Positions 1-7,931 of a stretch of 64,000 nucleotides of DNA are shown here, one piece after another (position 1 is the first letter of the stretch; every line of letters begins with the position of its first letter). Source of the DNA: Bradyrhizobium sp. CIAT3101. GTDB taxonomy: Bacteria; Pseudomonadota; Alphaproteobacteria; Rhizobiales; Xanthobacteraceae. The stretch lies in NCBI RefSeq assembly GCF_029714945.1, contig NZ_CP121634.1, positions 8,887,001 through 8,951,000 of the forward strand, read 5' to 3'. Below the pieces are notes generated by a model that saw nothing but the letters and a program-made list of their open reading frames with translations, ran no database searches and was not told the DNA's origin. A program made the position numbers and the translations under genes.

Positions 1-79
1 TGTCCCCGCCGAGAGTATGGTCAGTTTCGATGCCAACAGTGAGTATCTGGGCCGAACCAGGACCGTCGCCTAGCGGCCG

Positions 80-1408
80 CTAACGTGCTGGGCAGGCAAC
101 GATCGGTGAGACAGGACGGTCCATGATCTGACTGACGGCTCTTTTTGAGTTCACGAGATCAAAGTCGACCATTTCACAACACGTGCCAGTCTCAATTGCG
201 CGGCACAATTGAGCTACTTGTACAGCTGCGGCCGCAAGAGCCGTGCACGGCACACCAACCGGCTGATTTTCGATCGTGATCGCGCCGCACTCGTCCAGGA
301 CCCCAGCCTGAACGAGAGATTGAATATTTCCGCGCTTGACTACATTCCCCTCGCCATCACGCTCGGAAGAATCCGCTTCCGGCCAAGCATCGAATGGCGT
401 TCTTGAGCCAGGAAAGGCATGCAATCGCACATCAAAGGCCTCGTTTGCGGTCGAACCAAGTCCGGCGTCAATGAGGAGATCAAATCCTGCAGAGGCAGCG
501 AAGCGCCGCGCATTCAAGTTGTCGACTCCCGCAAGCGCGACTCGCGGCTCGTCTTGATCGGGTCCGGAGGTCATCAGAAACTTACGTTCATTCAGGACTG
601 TACGAAAGCCAACACGTTCAGCCCAATCTGCAGCGCACCTGACCTTCGTCCGACCGATCCAACTCGGCTGCGTGAGAAGTTGGACGCCCAGATTCTCCCA
701 GCCACTGATGTCTGGATCGTTGAGCAACAGGCGGACTTGCGACGTGTCCCGATAGGGAAGCAAGCCCAGCGTAAAGAGCGTCGCTTGTCCGAGGTTTCCC
801 ATTCCAAGCAACCATAAGTCGGCGGGCAGATTGCGCAGCTCTGCCGATGCAGGTGACGACTGTCCCTGCGGCTGCCATAGATTGTATTCGAGCGTTCTTC
901 GAGTTGCGACAGGATCGGACAGAACGGATGCCCGAAATGCGGCCGCTGTCGAAGCAGCACCGGCGAAAATGCCACTGAGTTCGTTTCCTGGCGAGGTTGC
1001 GGCTGCGGGATTCGGGCCAACGATCGCGTTCCAACCGTTAGCGGACGCATAGAGGTGCGCGGCCCCCTTTCCGCCTATGCAAATGCGAAAGGAATGGGCG
1101 GGGGCTGGCTCCTTCCGGCAACCTGCTTCAAGGAGTGCGCGCTTAAACAATCTCGGCAACCCGTTCCCGACAACCGTCTCGCATTCGGGCTGGCGTGAAA
1201 GAAAGATCCCTCTTCGAAACATCTTGCGACCGCACGCCACGATCGCGATCGCGCAGGCCTGGGCCCAAGCGATCTGCTCGACGTTGTCGTCGATGACGAT
1301 TTCGAGCGCAGCGCGATCGAGAGCCAGTCTTACTCCCTGCAGATCCATATCTGGAAGGACCGCCAGCAGCAGTTGGGACCCACGGTCTGCTTCGACGCTT
1401 GACGTCAT
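80..1408 (-). CDS. E1-like (ThiF-fold) activating enzyme of Bil-like ubiquitin-like system 1
   Basis: This 442-residue protein would adenylate the C-terminus of the operon's Ubl protein and pass it to the E2. A Rossmann GMGNLG loop lies near residues 202-207, followed by a DPD-x8-N-L segment (about 231-240) typical of ThiF/E1 folds. A late VGVPCTA segment holds a candidate thiol-accepting Cys. The first 190 residues are not ThiF-like, as in other bacterial E1s of Ubl operons. The reading frame is open from 1462, but I start at the ATG at 1408 because it overlaps the JAB stop (ATGA, 1405-1408), matching the next junction upstream. It is the last gene of the four-gene operon. The family call is firm. 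The equation with BilC is by gene set; the order here is Ubl-E2-JAB-E1. Confidence 0.85.
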   Translation of the reverse strand: MTSSVEADRGSQLLLAVLPDMDLQGVRLALDRAALEIVIDDNVEQIAWAQACAIAIVACGRKMFRRGIFLSRQPECETVVGNGLPRLFKRALLEAGCRKEPAPAHSFRICIGGKGAAHLYASANGWNAIVGPNPAAATSPGNELSGIFAGAASTAAAFRASVLSDPVATRRTLEYNLWQPQGQSSPASAELRNLPADLWLLGMGNLGQATLFTLGLLPYRDTSQVRLLLNDPDISGWENLGVQLLTQPSWIGRTKVRCAADWAERVGFRTVLNERKFLMTSGPDQDEPRVALAGVDNLNARRFAASAGFDLLIDAGLGSTANEAFDVRLHAFPGSRTPFDAWPEADSSERDGEGNVVKRGNIQSLVQAGVLDECGAITIENQPVGVPCTALAAAAVQVAQLCRAIETGTCCEMVDFDLVNSKRAVSQIMDRPVSPIVACPAR

Positions 1409-1926
1409 GCAAACCTCCGAACCCGGAAGAGCTTTTGCCCGAGTGAGCTCAGGTCCGACCATCCATCGCGACGGCCTCTGTACTCGTGGATGCCGAATTC
1501 GCCTGGCATATAGTCTCGGTCGGCATAGTTCGGCACGATCAATGCGAGATGCCCGCGCTCGGGTATCATCGGATGGCTCTGATCGACATCGCTTTGGCGA
1601 TATGACGCACCAGGATGAGTATGAACGTCAGCGACTACGCTGCACCCCTGCTGCCCACAGATCCGCCAGACGTCGTCCATACGCGAACCGTCGAAAATTA
1701 TGATCCCCTGGAGACAATTCGGATCAATCGCGTCGTATGGTAGAAAAGAGGTGATGATTTTGGTCTCACCTTCTACTCTGCCCAGGAGAAAGCCTCCGCT
1801 CTCGCGACGCCCTTGTCCGCGGACACGCAGTTCGCGGAGGATCTCACGCCACAAGCGGTCGTCGCAACGCAGCCGCGGCGTCGGGCGCAGTCGAGACCAA
1901 ATACTCCGGATTATTGATAAGACCAT
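1405..1926 (-). CDS. JAB/JAMM deubiquitinase-like metalloprotease of system 1
   Basis: This 173-residue protein carries the complete JAMM zinc site: Glu42 in RESGG, then HTHP with His102 and His104, Ser112 and Asp115 (spacing HxHx7SxxD). It should cleave after the terminal Gly of the Ubl, either maturing the precursor or removing conjugates. It is a single-domain cytosolic protein of the usual size. The start lies 83 nt inside the E2 gene in another frame and I see no strong ribosome site, so it may depend on coupling to E2 translation. The stop overlaps the E1 start. The fold and catalytic call are firm; the substrate is inferred from the operon. Confidence 0.88.
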   Translation of the reverse strand: MVLSIIRSIWSRLRPTPRLRCDDRLWREILRELRVRGQGRRESGGFLLGRVEGETKIITSFLPYDAIDPNCLQGIIIFDGSRMDDVWRICGQQGCSVVADVHTHPGASYRQSDVDQSHPMIPERGHLALIVPNYADRDYMPGEFGIHEYRGRRDGWSDLSSLGQKLFRVRRFA

Positions 1927-2335
1927 GGACGGTTTCCAAAAGTGTCACGATGGTTGAGCCGGACTTCCAGGTGAGTTCTTCGAATTGGTTTGGCCAATGG
2001 TCGCGCGCCATTCGATCAATCGGATGGTACAGACACGCGTTCCACGGCGAGAAAGCCACCAACACGCCGGTCCTTCCCATAGGCCGCTGTTCAACGCCCA
2101 ATGCCGCATCAGTCCGGCCATCCCATAACTGAGAGGTCGGTGCCAAGGCTGGGTAGCTTCGGCAGTCGACCCGCAGCAGGAAACGATTGGGCCCCTGCTC
2201 GCGCTTCGGCGCCGCAATAGTGAAGTAGGCAACAGGAAACTCGAGAGCTTCGAGTCCCCACTTTCCCCGCTTCGAGCCAAGCTTGAACGTGAGGCTGTCG
2301 ATGTCGGCCCGAAGGGCCGAATGATCCGGGGTCAT
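1844..2335 (-). CDS. E2-like conjugating enzyme of system 1
   Basis: This 163-residue protein is a bacterial E2/UBC-like family member. It has a beta-rich N-terminal half, then a W-N-A-C-L-Y-H-P segment in which Cys101 is the best candidate active-site thiol with His104 beside it, then a W-rich helical end (HW at 113-114, TW at 122-123). An upstream in-frame start at 2503 would overlap the Ubl gene by 170 nt. The ATG at 2335 overlaps the Ubl stop as ATGA (2332-2335), so I use that start and infer translational coupling. It would receive the Ubl from the E1 and transfer it to target proteins. No E3-like gene is visible. The call rests on motif and operon position rather than strong whole-length recognition. 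Confidence 0.78.
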   Translation of the reverse strand: MTPDHSALRADIDSLTFKLGSKRGKWGLEALEFPVAYFTIAAPKREQGPNRFLLRVDCRSYPALAPTSQLWDGRTDAALGVEQRPMGRTGVLVAFSPWNACLYHPIDRMARDHWPNQFEELTWKSGSTIVTLLETVHGLINNPEYLVSTAPDAAAALRRPLVA

Positions 2336-2832
2336 GAGGCACCTTGCGGCTTGATACGGAACACCAACGAGAAGGCGATCTTCTTTTCTCCTTTGGCGAC
2401 CTGGCCGAGATGCAGATCCGGCGGCAGGATTTCTGATCCGAGCTTCAACTGGTACTCCGCAGGCACGCCCTCGAGGTGGAGTGCCGCTCGTGAGATCGCC
2501 CAAGCGATAATCTTTTCGATGGTGACACTTGGCGCGAAATCCCGGTGAACCTGCCGGGCGTTGTAAACCACGGTGACCGCGATCTTGCCTTTCGACGCGA
2601 CGTGGACGAGCCGGAACTCCTCGATCACGAGTTCAACGACCCGATGCTCCTCGACAAGACATTCCTCCTCGTCCTCGAAGAACATTTCCGTCAGCTCGAC
2701 CCGCTTCGTCTCGAGGACGACTGCCTCGATGACCTCCTTGGCGGTCGCGCCGCGCGCCACCTGGATCTGACGGGGTGCGCGCTCCCCCTCGATGGCCAGA
2801 ACCAGCTCATGCGAATCAACTTCGTTGTCCAT
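2332..2832 (-). CDS. Tandem ubiquitin-like protein (double beta-grasp) of system 1
   Basis: This 166-residue acidic protein has two successive beta-grasp-like segments of about 80 residues, near 8-85 and 88-163. Each has alternating beta strands around one helix. It ends in KPQGAS, so a Gly is followed by two residues, as in ubiquitin-family precursors that need trimming by a JAB or other peptidase. It is the first gene of the operon, behind a near-consensus promoter on the minus strand, and overlaps the E2 start by 4 nt. The two-domain Ubl architecture is like BilA and eukaryotic ISG15. No Cys or enzymatic motif is visible, so its role is as the conjugated modifier. The Ubl fold is inferred from pattern and gene context. 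Confidence 0.8.
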   Translation of the reverse strand: MDNEVDSHELVLAIEGERAPRQIQVARGATAKEVIEAVVLETKRVELTEMFFEDEEECLVEEHRVVELVIEEFRLVHVASKGKIAVTVVYNARQVHRDFAPSVTIEKIIAWAISRAALHLEGVPAEYQLKLGSEILPPDLHLGQVAKGEKKIAFSLVFRIKPQGAS

Positions 2833-2862
2833 TTGAGTGCTCCGCGGTTAAGAACGGGCACT

Positions 2863-2891
2863 TATCTATACTTTCATTCCCTTAATGTCAA
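2863..2891 (-). promoter_or_regulatory. Promoter of Ubl operon 1
   Basis: On the minus strand a perfect -35 TTGACA (2891-2886) is followed after 17 nt by TAGATA (2868-2863). Transcription would begin about 25 nt upstream of the Ubl ATG at 2832. The surrounding 100 bases are much more AT-rich than the rest of the window. This predicts strong expression unless repressed by the divergent XRE protein. Confidence 0.65.
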
Positions 2892-2915
2892 TAATACAAA
2901 CAATATTAATTTACT

Positions 2916-2928
2916 AGTTTCATAAACT
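2916..2928. promoter_or_regulatory. Candidate XRE operator (AGTTT-N3-AAACT)
   Basis: A perfect inverted repeat with 5-nt arms and a 3-nt centre lies between the divergent promoters, 25 nt upstream of the operon 1 -35 box and 20 nt upstream of the XRE -35 box. Its size suits an XRE/Cro-type dimer. Only one clear copy is seen, so the assignment is tentative. Confidence 0.4.
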
Positions 2929-2948
2929 GTTGGTAGCACAAACATTTC

Positions 2949-2976
2949 TTGAAATTGGGCGCTGGTGGTGTAGAAT
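2949..2976 (+). promoter_or_regulatory. Promoter of xre-immA pair, probably giving a leaderless transcript
   Basis: TTGAAA (2949-2954), a 16-nt spacer and TAGAAT (2971-2976) precede the ATG at 2982 by only 5 nt. The expected start site falls on or beside the first codon, so the mRNA would be leaderless, as for phage lambda cI from its maintenance promoter. An AAGG at 2977-2980 is too close to the ATG to act as a normal ribosome site. Confidence 0.5.
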
Positions 2977-2981
2977 AAGGT

Positions 2982-3275
2982 ATGGATTCAAACCTTTATC
3001 GCCTGTTCGGAGACCGGGTCCGGGAGCTCCGAGAGACTCGCAGCGTGACCCAGGAAGAGCTTGCTCGCCGGGTTCAGCTCTCACGTGCGTCGATCACAAA
3101 TATCGAGAAGGGCCGGCAGCGGGTGCTCCTGCATCAGCTGATCGAGATCGCGGACGCTTTGGACGCGAAACCCTCCGAGCTCATGCCTTCACCGCAGTCG
3201 CAGTCGGACGCGACCATGCGACAGGACGTGGCGCGCGTCGTCGAGATGCTGAAGAGAGAAATCAAGGTCGGATAA
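2982..3275 (+). CDS. XRE-family helix-turn-helix repressor
   Basis: This 97-residue protein is a typical single HTH_3 domain. The helix-turn-helix lies at about residues 19-48, including T-Q-E-E-L-A and S-R-A-S-I-T-N-I-E-K-G. A short helical tail follows. It is divergent from Ubl operon 1 and is followed one base later by an ImmA/IrrE protease gene. The pairing resembles the ImmR/ImmA module of ICEBs1, in which the protease cleaves the repressor to induce the element. I infer that it represses operon 1 and perhaps itself. The DNA-binding call is firm; the target is inferred from position. Confidence 0.88.
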   Translation: MDSNLYRLFGDRVRELRETRSVTQEELARRVQLSRASITNIEKGRQRVLLHQLIEIADALDAKPSELMPSPQSQSDATMRQDVARVVEMLKREIKVG

Positions 3276-3797
3276 ATGAAGCCTCGCATCGGCTACGCAC
3301 GCGTACGCCGCAAGGCTGCAGAGCTTCTTGAGGGCCAGAATTCTCCACCAGTTTCGCTCGATCTCGTCGCCGACTTATTGGGTGCAGAGATCCGAGAAGT
3401 AGAGCTCGATGATGATGCATCGGGCATTCTATTTCGGGGAAACGGCCGAAAGGTAATTGCGGTGAACCGCTCCCATCATCCTCTGCGCAAGCGGTTCACG
3501 ATTGCGCATGAGTTGGGCCATCTCGCTCTGCATAAGGGGACAGAGGTTCACGTCGATCAGGTCTTCAGAATTAACTTGAGAGATTCGCGATCCGCAACCG
3601 CCGAGGACGTCGAGGAAATCGAAGCCAACGCGTTTGCAGCCAATCTGTTGATTCCGGCACAATGGATTAGGCTCGATGTTGCGGGCTACACTCTCGATCT
3701 GGAGAACGAAGCACGCATCGACGCTTTGGCCGACCGCTACCAAGTCAGCAAGCAGGCGATGATCATACGGCTGACCTCGCTGTTTTCGCCGAAGTAA
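3276..3797 (+). CDS. ImmA/IrrE-family metallo-endopeptidase (anti-repressor)
   Basis: This 173-residue protein has the zinc motif HELGH in FTIAHELGHLALH (about residues 73-85). A second acidic segment, E-E-I-E-A-N-A-F-A-A (about 114-123), supplies the third ligand Glu. The ATG follows the xre stop by one base (TAAATG), so the two are co-translated. Known family members cleave XRE repressors after damage or cell-cell signals. Here the protease may be the switch that releases Ubl operon 1 from repression. No sensory domain is visible in the C-terminal 50 residues. Confidence 0.88.
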   Translation: MKPRIGYARVRRKAAELLEGQNSPPVSLDLVADLLGAEIREVELDDDASGILFRGNGRKVIAVNRSHHPLRKRFTIAHELGHLALHKGTEVHVDQVFRINLRDSRSATAEDVEEIEANAFAANLLIPAQWIRLDVAGYTLDLENEARIDALADRYQVSKQAMIIRLTSLFSPK

Positions 3798-3853
3798 GGG
3801 GTTAACTTCACCTCCGCGGCGTGCCTTAGGACTCGGCAAGTCCAAAATGTGGA

Positions 3854-4192
3854 ATGACGGCGCCTTCGTGTCGCCCATGCCGGCCAGCAACGCCAACCAC
3901 CGATTCCCGTGGTCGACCAACTCATCCGGACAACTCGGATGTGACGTTACGGGTCTTCCGCCGGATTAAGGAGGACGCTTCGCTCAGCGAAACCTATGTC
4001 AGAGTGATTGGCGGTCGAGCGCCCGACGAGCGCGGAAATCCGACCAAGGCGCGGCTTAACCGCTCGATCGGAGCGGCGAACAAGGCTGCACTCGGTGCGA
4101 GCTTCCGGATGAACGGTGACAAAGCCGCCAAAGTCCAGGTCGGCGGCGAGTACATTTTCTCCTACACGCCGCTGATCCTGCCGCAAGGATAA
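3854..4192 (+). CDS. Hypothetical small ORF after immA (doubtful)
   Basis: This is a 112-codon open frame. Its last 80 residues look protein-like (many Arg, Gly, Ala; ends YIFSYTPLILPQG), while the first 30 are Pro/Arg-rich and low in complexity. I recognise no family and no ribosome site. A later start, or no gene at all, is possible. The 3798-4428 interval holds nothing else I can support. Confidence 0.25.
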   Translation: MTAPSCRPCRPATPTTDSRGRPTHPDNSDVTLRVFRRIKEDASLSETYVRVIGGRAPDERGNPTKARLNRSIGAANKAALGASFRMNGDKAAKVQVGGEYIFSYTPLILPQG

Positions 4193-4428
4193 CTCAACCA
4201 ATCTATCGCAATCAGTCTTGAGCTTCGAGCCCCGACCGCTTACATCTTTGGTTACGGGGTCCGAGCTCAACCAGCTCTCTACGTGACCGCCTGCCAACGC
4301 AGTGCTGACAACGCCTGAATAACAGGCGGCCGCCGACAGTCCATCTCCGGGTGGGCGAGGTCGACGGTTCGCACGTTGCAGTCCCCGAACCCCTCGCCTC
4401 CTCGAATTCAACCGAAAGGAGGCATTGA

Positions 4429-4752
4429 ATGCCAATCCAAACTTATACCGACGTCGTCATCTTTCATGTAACCCCAGCTGCAAGCCACCTGCCGCAGGGT
4501 GATTTTCCTGGCACCATCGAATGGGCCACGATTGTACTCGGAGGCCATCCGAGAACCGATTTGATGAAGTGCACTTTGCACCTCGAGCGCAAGGATCACC
4601 CCGAGTTTTTCGCTGCGAATAGCGGAGCGATGACGCGTGGGATTCCAATCGTCCAGGAAGTGAAGAACAAGACGGTTGCGGATTCCAATGATCGCGCGCA
4701 GTTATTCCAATCTGATGCCGCGCAGCGTTCTGACCTGATCGCGCGCAGGTGA
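4429..4752 (+). CDS. Hypothetical protein with strong ribosome site, 3' end replaced by IS21 sequence
   Basis: A very strong Shine-Dalgarno (GAAAGGAGG, 4414-4422) sits 6 nt before the ATG, so this start is likely used. The first 75 or so residues look like a normal soluble protein without a recognised domain. The last 30 codons run through three IS21 terminal repeats (4681-4747), so the natural C-terminus was probably lost when the element inserted. What remains is a chimeric 107-residue product or a pseudogene. Confidence 0.45.
   Translation: MPIQTYTDVVIFHVTPAASHLPQGDFPGTIEWATIVLGGHPRTDLMKCTLHLERKDHPEFFAANSGAMTRGIPIVQEVKNKTVADSNDRAQLFQSDAAQRSDLIARR
4681..4747 (+). repeat. IS21 terminal repeats, istB-side end
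   Basis: Three degenerate copies of a roughly 21-bp motif, GATTCC followed after about 10 nt by CGCGCA, lie at 4681-4700, 4704-4724 and 4728-4747. They match the copies at the other end in inverted orientation and are probable transposase-binding sites. Confidence 0.75.
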
Positions 4753-4944
4753 AGCACCCGATCGTTAGGGGTAATTGGCTTATCGTTAGCCCGTGGTCAA
4801 GCGGCCACCGAAGAGATCATGTCTGAAGTTTGATGATGGTCGCTCGACGGAGTGAAGCTGAGCGGACGCGCACCCCCAACAGTGCCGTAGCGGCCGGTCA
4901 GCTTCGCGGGCTGCAGTCTCGGTCTTCATCGGCCGACGATGTGA

Positions 4945-5685
4945 TCAAGGCCGAGGAAGGACAGGCGGTCGACGCATGGATTCACCGTTCAGTTCGAGCC
5001 TGTGAGCATTGTGAAGCAGGCGATCAAGTATGGCATCAGCGTAAGTCGGGTCATTTATGAGCTCATGCCATTTGGCAATTGGAAGCTGGCTGGTGACGAG
5101 TGTTGATCGACGGCCGTAGCGTTCCTCAAGGATTTCGAGCAGATGGTGCCTGGCATTGGCGTCGATGGCCTGGAGGCCCCAATCGTCCAAAATCAGGAGC
5201 TCGACCGCGGCGATGCTCCTCATCCGCGAAGTGAGTCGTCCGTCGCCCCGGGCAAGGTCCAGTTCTTCGAACAACCGCGGCAGCCGGGTGTAAAGTACAG
5301 AGTGGTTGTCCCGGCAGGCCTTGTGACCAAGCGCACAGCCAAGCCAGCTTTTCCCGACGCCGGTCGGCCCGACAATGGCGCAATTCTCGTGGTTCTTGAT
5401 CCAGTCTCCCTTGAGCAGCATGTCGAACAAGCGGCGGTCGAGCCCACGGGGTGCGCGGTAGTCGATATCCTCGGGCACGGCATGATGACGCAGCTTTGCC
5501 TTACGAAGGCGAAGTGCCAGGCGCCGGTTGTTACGCCAGGTCGCTTCATGGTCCAGCAGCAACGCCAACCATTCGGCGTGAGCGAGGCCATGGACCTCCT
5601 CGTTGTCGGCGAGGCTCTTAAAGGCCTCGGCCATGCCGGTAAGGCCGAGCTGGGTGAGCAAGTCGAGTGTGGGGTGTGTCAGCAT
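4945..5685 (-). CDS. istB: IstB, IS21 transposition helper ATPase
   Basis: This 246-residue AAA+ ATPase of the DnaC/IstB type has Walker A GPTGVGKS (about residues 104-111) and Walker B LLILDDWG (about 166-173), with an arginine-rich C-terminal lid. In IS21 elements IstB helps IstA select and capture targets. Length and motifs are normal and the frame is intact. It begins 9 nt after the istA stop on the same strand, so it is co-transcribed with the broken istA. It could still act for another IS21 copy elsewhere in the genome. Confidence 0.92.
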   Translation of the reverse strand: MLTHPTLDLLTQLGLTGMAEAFKSLADNEEVHGLAHAEWLALLLDHEATWRNNRRLALRLRKAKLRHHAVPEDIDYRAPRGLDRRLFDMLLKGDWIKNHENCAIVGPTGVGKSWLGCALGHKACRDNHSVLYTRLPRLFEELDLARGDGRLTSRMRSIAAVELLILDDWGLQAIDANARHHLLEILEERYGRRSTLVTSQLPIAKWHELINDPTYADAILDRLLHNAHRLELNGESMRRPPVLPRP

Positions 5686-5694
5686 TTTCTTCCC

Positions 5695-7240
5695 TTAGTG
5701 GTAATAATCCGAACCTCGGATGTTCGTGTGGATGATCGGCTCGCGCTCGGGGGACGCAGGCGTCGGGACGCGATCGAGGCCCTTCTCGAGGATCGATTTG
5801 ACGCTTGGGTAGTTGCGAGCCTGGATCTCGATCGCGCGCAGCGCGGCCGCCTCGAGGCGCTCGGCGCCAAAGCGCATCTCAAGCCGGAGGATACCTAGGC
5901 ACGAACGATAGCCCTGTTCGGGATGCGGCCGATCCTCGATGATCCGGTCGACCAGCACGCGCAGCATCGGGCCGATCCGGCTTGCCTCGCTGCGGATCTT
6001 TGCCGGCGTCCACTCGCCATAGCGCCGGTGGCTCGAAGGCATGTGGGCGCTGGTCGTCGTGTGCCGCCCGTTGCCACTGCCGCGCATGTGCGCGGCGATA
6101 CGCTCGCCTCCCAGGAAGATTTCAACCGTTCGCGCAGAGATCCGCGCTTCTACCTCCCGACGGGCGAAGCGATAGGACACCGAGTAGTAGTGTCGTTCGA
6201 TCTCGACGTGATAGTCGAGCCCGACCCGGCATCGGCGCCATTCGGCATGGACCCGCGGCTCGCCGCGAAGCGGTCTAAGATTTGGTGCATCAATTTCCTC
6301 GAACAGCTGGCGCCGTGTGCGGTCATACTGACGCAGCACCCGTCCGTCATTGAGCTTGGCCAGCCACTCGGCGATCGCACGGTTGAGATCGGCCAGGCTG
6401 TAAAAAGTTCGGTTGCGCAGCCGCCCCAGCAGCCAGCGCTCGATGATTCCGACGCAGGCCTCGACCTTCGCCTTATCTCTCGGACGACGCGGCCGTGCCG
6501 GCAAAATCGCCGTGCCGTAATGCTGCGCCATATCGCTGTAGCTGCGGTTGACCATAGGGTCATAGAGGCAGGCCTTGATCACCGCGACCTTGGCGTTGTC
6601 GGGCACCAACAGTTGCGTCGCGCCGCCAAAAAAGCCGAAGGCCGCGTTATGTCCCGCGATCCAGTCGCCGAGCTGCTCGGTCCACGTCGCCAGCGCGAAG
6701 GACAAGCTGGATGCGCCCATGACCGCCACGAAGACGTGCGCGTCACGCACCTCGCCAGTCTTACTGATCAACCACCGGCACCGTGTCGCCGGCATAGTCG
6801 ACGAACAATTTCTCGCCCCCGCCGTGGTGCTGGCGCATCACCAGCGGCAGCCGGCCTTCCCAGTTGCGGAACAAGTCACAGAAGCGGCTATATCGGTACC
6901 CGTCCGGATGCTCTGCAATGTACTCGTCCCACAGCACCTGCAAGGTCACATGCTTGCGCTTGAGCTCGCGGGCAATCATGGACCAGTCAGGTTCGGCCAC
7001 CTTGCGGCGACCAGGCTTCACGCCAGGCACCCCGTACAGCAGTTGCTCCAGCTCGACGTCGCTTATCGCTTCCGGGACTGGCCATGCCAGACCCGCGCGC
7101 ACAAACCGCTTCAGAGTGTCACGTACCGTCGTCGGCCCGACGCCGATACGCTCGCCAACCACGCGCGTCGAGAGCCCCGCCTCAAGGCTCAACCTCACAA
7201 TCTCGCGCACCTGGCGCACGATAACCCTCCTCGTCGGCAT
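5695..7240 (-). pseudogene. istA: istA, IS21 transposase with a single-base frameshift
   Basis: Two frames together encode a full-length IstA of about 515 residues. The 5' frame (7240-6761) holds the N-terminal HTH and the first catalytic Asp in FVDYAGD. The 3' frame (about 6790-5695) holds the second Asp (LVPDN) and the Glu (DKAKVEA) plus the C-terminal beta domain. The break is at 6761-6770, where one extra T between GATCAG and AAGACT creates a TAA. Removing it restores V-D-Q-K-T-G-E-V. IS21 istA has no known programmed frameshift, so I take this as inactivating. The catalytic triad is split between the two products. Confidence 0.88.
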
Positions 7241-7306
7241 CCAATTCTCCCAGCTGTTTCCAGTCGGAGAAATGGCTCAACGATCAGGCTTCACACCATG
7301 CGAAAC

Positions 7307-7420
7307 TGCGCGCGATCAAGTCGGAATCCTGCGCGGATAATGCTCGGAATGCTGCGCGCGACCATTTCGGAACCCCGCGCCCCATCAAATCGGTACGGTG
7401 CGCGCGATGATCTCGGAATC
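7307..7420 (-). repeat. IS21 terminal repeats, istA-side end
   Basis: Four copies of a 21-22 bp motif (plus-strand form TGCGCGCGATnAnnTCGGAAT) lie at 7307-7328, 7330-7351, 7353-7373 and 7399-7420, upstream of istA. They are inverted relative to the copies at 4681-4747 and are probable IstA-binding sites. Confidence 0.8.
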
Positions 7421-7508
7421 GGCAGACGGTAACTTACACCGTCATGTGACATCATGCATGGATCTGGGCGGGCCGACCTGGCCCTGCCCTCGTCTCCCAG
7501 AGGCGCAA

Positions 7509-7931
7509 TCACGTACGATGCAGTTGCGTCACCAAAGCAACGAGTTCCGGCAGCGGTACACCCAACTGGCCCAAGAGCGCCGTCCCGGCGGCAGTGGTCA
7601 GTGCAGCCGCACCTTTTCCAGAAAGCGATGCGTAGCTGTGCAAGAATGTATTCAGGTGCTTTTTGACCTGAATGGCGGAGTCCTCGGTTTGCTTATTCGG
7701 GGCTCGACCTCGCTTTGAAGATTTCTTCGGAGCGGCTGCCGCGGCGGCGTATTCGAGGTTTTCATTGAGCCGCCGCAACTCGGCGACTAATCTGCGCAAT
7801 TCACGCAAATATTCTTCATGGTCTCCATCGGTTAGCTGCAATGCCGGACGGGAAAAATTATCGTTGTGCGCGGCCTTGTACTCAAGGAACTTTTCTATCG
7901 CCCGTACGATCTCCCGAGAATAGACATTCAA
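7509..7931 (-). CDS. Hypothetical helical protein beside the IS21 end
   Basis: This 140-residue frame opens with a TTG codon. It has an amphipathic helical N-terminal half (REL-RRL-VAELRRLNENLEY), an Ala/Lys/Arg linker (about residues 62-82) and a hydrophobic C-terminal helix. I recognise no family. The start is uncertain because no ATG is available, and its 5' end overlaps the weak plus-strand frame at 7866. It is probably a real but unidentified island gene. Confidence 0.4.
   Translation of the reverse strand: MNVYSREIVRAIEKFLEYKAAHNDNFSRPALQLTDGDHEEYLRELRRLVAELRRLNENLEYAAAAAAPKKSSKRGRAPNKQTEDSAIQVKKHLNTFLHSYASLSGKGAAALTTAAGTALLGQLGVPLPELVALVTQLHRT

Larger units (their letters stand above)
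4660..7440 (-). mobile_element. IS21-family insertion sequence, defective
   Basis: A two-gene istA-istB cassette is flanked by multiple short terminal repeats in inverted orientation (4681-4747 and 7307-7420), the hallmark of IS21. Exact ends are uncertain. TGTAAG on the minus strand at 7438 and TGAAGA at 4661 are plausible tips, but the flanking bases show no convincing target duplication. The element reads on the minus strand. istB is intact and istA is frameshifted, so autonomous movement is unlikely. Confidence 0.8.

Noticed and set aside
3947..4435. A 162-codon minus-strand open frame opposite the hypothetical genes after immA
   Set aside because: Arg/Ala-rich with no domain or ribosome site; consistent with an antisense shadow in GC-rich DNA.
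6761..6770. Programmed frameshift in istA
   Set aside because: No slippery heptamer is present, and IS21 istA is not known to use frameshifting. A single inserted T explains the change.
7307..7420. CRISPR-like array because of four regularly similar repeats
   Set aside because: Repeats are degenerate, unevenly spaced (gaps of 1 to 25 nt), and recur inverted at the other end of the IS21. They are transposase sites.
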